In this document: piece after piece, positions 59,416-64,000 of the stretch
Layout: the number at the start of each line of letters is the position of its first letter
Numbering within the stretch: position 1 is the first letter of the stretch
NCBI GenBank assembly: GCA_958295665.1
Contig: OY282558.1
Coordinates: forward strand, 33,439,045 to 33,503,044
Length of the DNA stretch: 64,000 bases
Direction of reading: 5' to 3'
From: Tipula vernalis
Taxonomy: Eukaryota; Arthropoda; Insecta; Diptera; Tipulidae
Program-made: the position numbers and the translations under genes
Notes under the pieces: model-generated
Databases searched by the model: none
Told to the model about the DNA's origin: nothing
What the model saw: only the letters and a program-made list of their open reading frames with translations

Positions 59416-60450
59416 ATGCCAGGTAAGAGAGTATCGCTTGAGGTGGCCCAACTGATATATTACAATCACTATTTGGGTAAAAATGTGCAGGAATTATCAG
59501 AAATCTTTCTGTTACACGTAAAACAATATACAATGTGTTAAATTGCGCTGAAAACGAGGGTAGATTAGAGCCAAACGTGGAGGTGGCCCTCAGCGTAAAA
59601 TAACTAAACGTGCAGACCGCTTAATTATACGAAAACCCTATCAAAACCCTCGGATTTCGACCAGAACTCTTGGAAAGGAACTTCAGGAAGAATGCGGCAC
59701 TGTTGTTTCTCATGAAACAATACGCCAAGTTATATTGCGAAACAAATACTATTTCAGATCTGCACGCAAGAACCGCTAGTTTCCGCACAAAATGTTGAAA
59801 AGTGTCTTTCTTTTGCTACGAAGCTAATATCCGAATCTGTTGACTATTGGGACGACGTTATATTCTGTGATGAGACGAAGATGATGCTATATTACAACGA
59901 TGGACCGACTAGAGTATGGCGCAAAGCATTGGCATCTTTAGAAAGCCATAACATCATTCCTACTGTAAAGTTTGGAAAAATGTCCGTAATGATTTGGGGC
60001 TGCACTTCTAGCAGAGGAGTGGGAGACTTGCCATTTATAGAAATTAGAATGAATGCAGAAATATATTTAGACATTTTGAAGAGATATTTGATAAGTAGTG
60101 CGTTAAAATTCGGGTTTATTAAAGATAATAAACCGCATTTCAAATTTTATCAAGATAATGACCCTAAGCAAAAGGAGCATAGGGTGCAGATGTGGCTTCT
60201 ATATAATGGGCACAAAGTTATGGATACACCAGCCCAAAGCCCCGACTTTAACCCGATTGAAAATTTGTGGGTCTATTTAAAGAAAAAATTAGCTAAAAGG
60301 TAGCCAAATAACCTAACAGCACTTAAAAGTGGAATACTTGAAGAGTGGCAAAACATACCGAGTTGTTATGACTTGGGAAAGTTGGTTCATTCCATGAAAA
60401 AACGGATGCAATGCGTGATAAATGCTAACGGTCGTCATACCAAATATTAA
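59416..60450 (+). pseudogene. Tc1-like transposase, several frameshifts
   Basis: Starts MPGKRVSLEVAQLIYYNHYL with the N-terminal helix-turn-helix, continuing after a shift with SVTRKTIYNVLNCAENEGRL. The catalytic part has DVIFCDETKMMLYY (first Asp), FYQDNDPK (second Asp) and TPAQSPDFNPIENLWVYLKK (Glu), a DD34E-type order. A stop after KKKLAKR (60303) is followed by readable coding sequence to about 60450 (HSMKKRMQCVINANGRHTKY). At least two shifts near the start and stops inside make it inactive. It is distinct in sequence from the copy in crp. Confidence 0.9.
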
Positions 60451-60756
60451 TTATTTATTAAGGTCTAGCCCTTAATTGATAAATTAAGGTATACTCTATT
60501 AAAATTTTCATCTTAACTTTTGTGAAAAGAGTTATTTGACACTTGCAAAATTGAATAACATTTGTTTTTGTTGTACTTTTTGTTTTTCTTGCATTGAATC
60601 TACACTTTTTTTAATTGAATTCTCTTTAAAAGCTATATGTGAATATAACTGTTTAGAGAAAAAAAAATTAAACCGAAATAAAAAATCATATTTTTGGCTA
60701 ATTAACTTGGAAAATTGAATTTATTTTTAATGTGTAAACTCATTCTTGACAAACTG

Positions 60757-61218
60757 TATGTATTTAGATTTTTTTAAATTGTCACTTAAACTTAAATTAT
60801 TTGTCGACAAATTGAATTTATTGCTATAAAATTAAACGTTATCAATCAAATGAAACGAATTTACAAAATTGAAAAATGGAATAAAGAAATTTTATTTTTG
60901 AAGCTCAAAGCCTGTTAGGAAAAGTACGTAACGATAACGGTAAATGATTATGGAATTCCAGACGCTCCAATCGTAGTGTTCGTCCCAAAACCCATATTTT
61001 TAACCAAAATCCCTGTTGACCGAACTTAAGGCAAAATAATGCTCCAAAAGTACGCAACCAAAATGAATATTTGCTTTAACTTCCATATGTCAAATGGTTC
61101 AAAATAATAATCTCGAATAAAAATTTTATTAAATTTGTTGACCACATTATTATAATATTTAGTAACACTTTAAAAATTTTTTATTACGAGTTATACTAAT
61201 AAGTAATATAAACTAAAA
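60757..61218. other. Short intergenic region upstream of cornichon
   Basis: AT-rich; it should include the cornichon promoter. A word at about 60961-60973 (GACGCTCCAATCG) resembles the right end of the 296 bp MITE and may be a solo end. Nothing else is recognised. Confidence 0.4.
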
Positions 61219-61832
61219 ATGGCATTCAATTTTCCTGCTTTTACTTATATAATAGCATTAATATCAGATGCGTTTTTAATTTTTTTTGCGATATTTCATG
61301 TGATTGCATTTGATGAACTGAAAACGGATTATAAAAATCCAATAGATCAGTGTAATAGTTTGAATCCTGTAAGTTAAAATTGTTCAATTAAAACTATTAT
61401 AAATAATAATAAATTTTTCTAAATTTTAGCTTGTACTACCTGAATATTTACTGCATCTTATTTTCAATATATTTTTCTTATTTTCACAACAATGGTTTTC
61501 GTTGTTCTTGAATGTACCATTGATTGCTTATCACATCTACAGGTAATATTTTAGAATAATCATTTGTAAGGGCGGTTTGAATTAAACATTTCATTCCATT
61601 AGGTATAAAACCCGGCCAGTTATGAGTGGCTCAGGACTATACGACCCTACTAGTATTATGAATGCCGACGTTCTTAATAAGTGTCAAAGGGAAGGCTGGA
61701 TCAAACTGGCAGTATATTTACTCTCATTTTTCTATTATTTATATGGGTAAGGTCCTTCGCGGTATGTTTCTGAAATTGTGTTAACGATTTTTCTTCTCTT
61801 ACAGCATGATTTCATCACTTATTTCAACATAA
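61219..61832 (+). CDS. cni: Cornichon, ER cargo-export receptor
   Basis: This small multipass membrane protein selects cargo such as TGF-alpha-like ligands (Gurken in flies) for COPII vesicles leaving the ER. Four exons (61219-61368, 61430-61542, 61603-61746, 61805-61832) splice in frame to 144 residues, exactly the family length. Landmarks are the conserved start [91 protein letters not shown] and the end [30 protein letters not shown]. Introns are 58-61 bp. An AATAAA at ~61941 lies 110 bp after the stop. Confidence 0.98.
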
Positions 61833-62837
61833 AATTGGAAATTCATTAATTGAGGGATGAATTTACATACATCAACTTGAATAATTTTATGTATTTAATT
61901 TAACCTTTTAGTCGCTTATTTGAATAATGGACTATCAAATAATAAAACATTTAATTTATTTAAATATACAAAAGGATAGATTTTATTTTCTTATAAAATA
62001 TTTGTATAATTTTGTTAATCAATAATCACTAATTTTTAAAAACGTCATATTGGTATCATGGAAAAATAGAATATTTTCAAAACTGAAAATTGTCTTGATT
62101 GATTTTATTCGATTTTGCTGCTACTTTATTAATTTTTGGTAATTTTTTACAAACTTTGTTTATCACCGATCCCTAAAAACGATCATAGACAAAATTTCTA
62201 TGAATGAATCTGGAAATGTTCACGAAACCTTATATTTCTAATGATTAAAGAACAAAACACACCAAACGCGTTATGCGTTTAGCGATATTTTTTCATATAT
62301 CTATATACTTACATAGTTCTGCTTGGTTCAACTGATTAAACTAGAAATAATAATCTTAAGGTTAAGGTGGCGGTCCACTAGGACCAGGCTTAGACACAAA
62401 AATGGTCCTTAGCCATAATAATAATCTTACTTTTTACAAAAACTTTTAATTTTAAACAATCTCTAATTTCATATTTTATTTTGTAAAAAAATAAGTTTAT
62501 TATTTCTCTGGTTAAAAGAAGCATATATGTATTTAAAATTGGCGCAAAACGATTTTGGTATGTCTTGTCCTTAAATTAATTGGAAGTTAACTTTATATAA
62601 ATAGTCCTTAAAAAAAATAATGTTATTAGGGCTAAATTAAGCCAATATATTAAGCCAGTTACAGTAAAAAGGAAAATTTACAATTTGAAATTTAATACTG
62701 CTTTGGATGCTAATGACTATACTTTAATTAAAGCTACATAACTAATCAAGCTTTCATTTTGCAAATAATCAATTGAATGCATAATATAAAAAAAAATTCA
62801 TGGGTAAATAAGTTGGCAGTTATTGTAGTCACTGAAA
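61833..62837. other. Convergent 3' intergenic region (cornichon / GMF)
   Basis: Both genes end here. AATAAA at about 61941 is the likely cornichon polyadenylation signal. A small palindrome GGTCCACTAGGACC sits near 62371. The rest is AT-rich. Confidence 0.45.
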
Positions 62838-63469
62838 TTATTTCAATTTTTCTTTTAGCCAATCTTCATTTAATTCATCTAGTTCCCGGATTTCAAATAC
62901 CCGCGTTAGGTTCACTTCGCGCTGTAATTCTGTTTTGGTCCCAGCATATAATACCTGCAATTCTATTTGGCTGTCTCGTGGTGTAAAAAATATAAAGCAC
63001 ATGGGATAAGAGATCCTTCCATCATCGTGTAACATTTTATAACTATAAATTATAAATCTAGGCTGATGAGAAGGCAGTTGATCGACTAATTCTTCAATCG
63101 AAATATCGTCAAATGATTCATCAATCACCACTAACTGTTTTTCCTTATCAATTTTTACTGCAATTTAGATTAATTTTTAGAAATTGTAAAACTTACAAAA
63201 TTTTTTGATATTGAACAAAGAACCGTAAAATTAATTAGATAGGTACATAAATGTAAATACATAGCTATTAACAAAAATGTTCTAAACCAAATCCATACAA
63301 AAATACTCACAAATTAAAGCTGCATTGTCGATACTTTTACGAAAACGAAATTTCTGAATTTCTTCCTTGACTTCCGAACTGATGTCACATATTCTGTTGT
63401 CAGACTAAAATTAACAATACCACTATATAAATTACCCACGCCCTACTTTACCTTCTTTATCATTACCAT
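62838..63469 (-). CDS. GMF: Glia maturation factor (ADF/cofilin family)
   Basis: The cytosolic ADF-homology protein binds Arp2/3, debranches actin networks and inhibits new branches. Three exons (63469-63452, 63404-63311, 63157-62838) splice in frame to 143 residues, the usual GMF length. Landmarks are RICDISSEVKEEIQKFRFRK, then KSIDNAALILKIDKEKQLVV, QPRFIIYSYKMLHDDGRISY, PMCFIFFTPRDSQIELQVLY and LTRVFEIRELDELNEDWLKE. Typical positions for GMF rather than cofilin include the YSY-HDDGR-SYP segment. The first exon encodes only six residues (MVMIKK); a second ATG two codons later is also possible. Confidence 0.96.
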
Positions 63470-64000
63470 TTTTTTTTAAAATCTGAATTTAGTATCAAGC
63501 AAAATGACTAATTTGGCAAGAATTATTTAAGTTAATCTACTTGAATATTGTATTCCAAATCAAGCCAAAATCACTATTTCGTTTTTTTGTACAGAATAAT
63601 AAAAAACATCTATTCATACACATACACAATAAAAAGTTAGCAAAACTGCGATACACTGCAAAACTCAAAAATATGAAGGTGCATGGCGAACTTCACAACT
63701 CAATTACCCTATCAACATAAGTCGGTTTTAAACCGCATAAAATATTCATACCTATACTTATGTTAAATTCTTTCGGGTTACTCGAAATAAAGTACTTTTT
63801 TATCTCCTAAAGAATATGAAAATATTTTTGTAGTTGTGTTGGCGTAAAAAAAGGAAAATAAAGTGAGGTTATGTTTTACTGTCAGTCAGATCAGTAAAAC
63901 TTTTTTTATTGTGATAACAAGATGGAACCAATTAATTTAGCGCTTTAATATTCAAATAAACAACAAATGAAATATCAAAATGGAGTTGTTTTTTTTCCAA
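63470..64000. other. Right edge, upstream of GMF
   Basis: AT-rich sequence with the GMF promoter presumably near 63470-63700. No gene is recognised before the window ends. Confidence 0.4.

Larger units (their letters stand above)
57571..60756 (+). mobile_element. Tc1-like element with ~220 bp inverted repeats
   Basis: Flanked by TA (57569-57570 and 60757-60758). The left arm 57571-57791 starts CAGTTTGTCAAGAATGAGTT and is mirrored at ~95% identity by 60534-60756. Removing the nested P-like insert and one copy of its 8 bp duplication leaves ~1.72 kb, a normal size for a long-arm Tc1 element. It carries a frameshifted transposase at 59416-60450. Confidence 0.93.

Overview
This 64 kb window is an AT-rich insect nuclear genome segment. 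The evidence is compact spliced genes with 60-75 bp introns mixed with multi-kilobase introns, a TBP-related factor typical of insects, Patsas-, cropped- and Sfmbt-type proteins, and many decayed transposons. A dipteran, perhaps a 'lower' fly, is my best guess; the species cannot be fixed from the sequence. Exon coordinates were worked out by hand from GT/AG sites and reading frame. All nine spliced models close in frame.

Region 1 (1-15.2 kb) is a transposon graveyard. It holds a hAT-like fragment, four diverged ~250 bp tandem repeats beside a broken Helitron/PIF1-type helicase, a mutated plus-strand LINE (9.35-11.76 kb) with two foldback inserts, another large hairpin, and a minus-strand LINE reverse-transcriptase fragment.

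Region 2 (15.2-31.5 kb) is gene-dense. SEL1L (ERAD adaptor, minus) carries a 1.49 kb long-terminal-inverted-repeat element in an intron. A TBP-related factor (minus) is followed by ELMO/Ced-12 (plus). Then three minus-strand genes lie head-to-tail: RBM42, RSPH1 and the ankyrin-DHHC palmitoyltransferase Patsas.

Region 3 (31.5-55 kb) holds two chromatin/transcription genes on the minus strand. cropped (TFAP4 bHLH-leucine zipper) spans 10.9 kb, carries a Tc1-like transposon in intron 2, and has an excess of CAGCTG E-boxes, including two GGCGGGA-CAGCTG composites near its first exon. Sfmbt (FCS zinc finger, four MBT repeats, SAM) follows, with a pre-miRNA-like hairpin in its long intron.

Region 4 (55-61 kb) is mobile-element territory. 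It has three 296 bp copies of one MITE (two head-to-tail, one inverted), an orphan exon-like ORF, and a Tc1-like element with ~220 bp inverted repeats. A P-element-like copy with an 8 bp target duplication is nested inside that Tc1 element.

Region 5 (61-64 kb) holds cornichon (plus) and glia maturation factor (minus), convergent.

The cellular genes do not form one pathway. They cover ER quality control (SEL1L), ER export (cornichon), actin and phagocytosis (ELMO, GMF), palmitoylation (Patsas), cilia/flagella (RSPH1), RNA binding (RBM42) and transcription/Polycomb control (TBP-related factor, cropped, Sfmbt).
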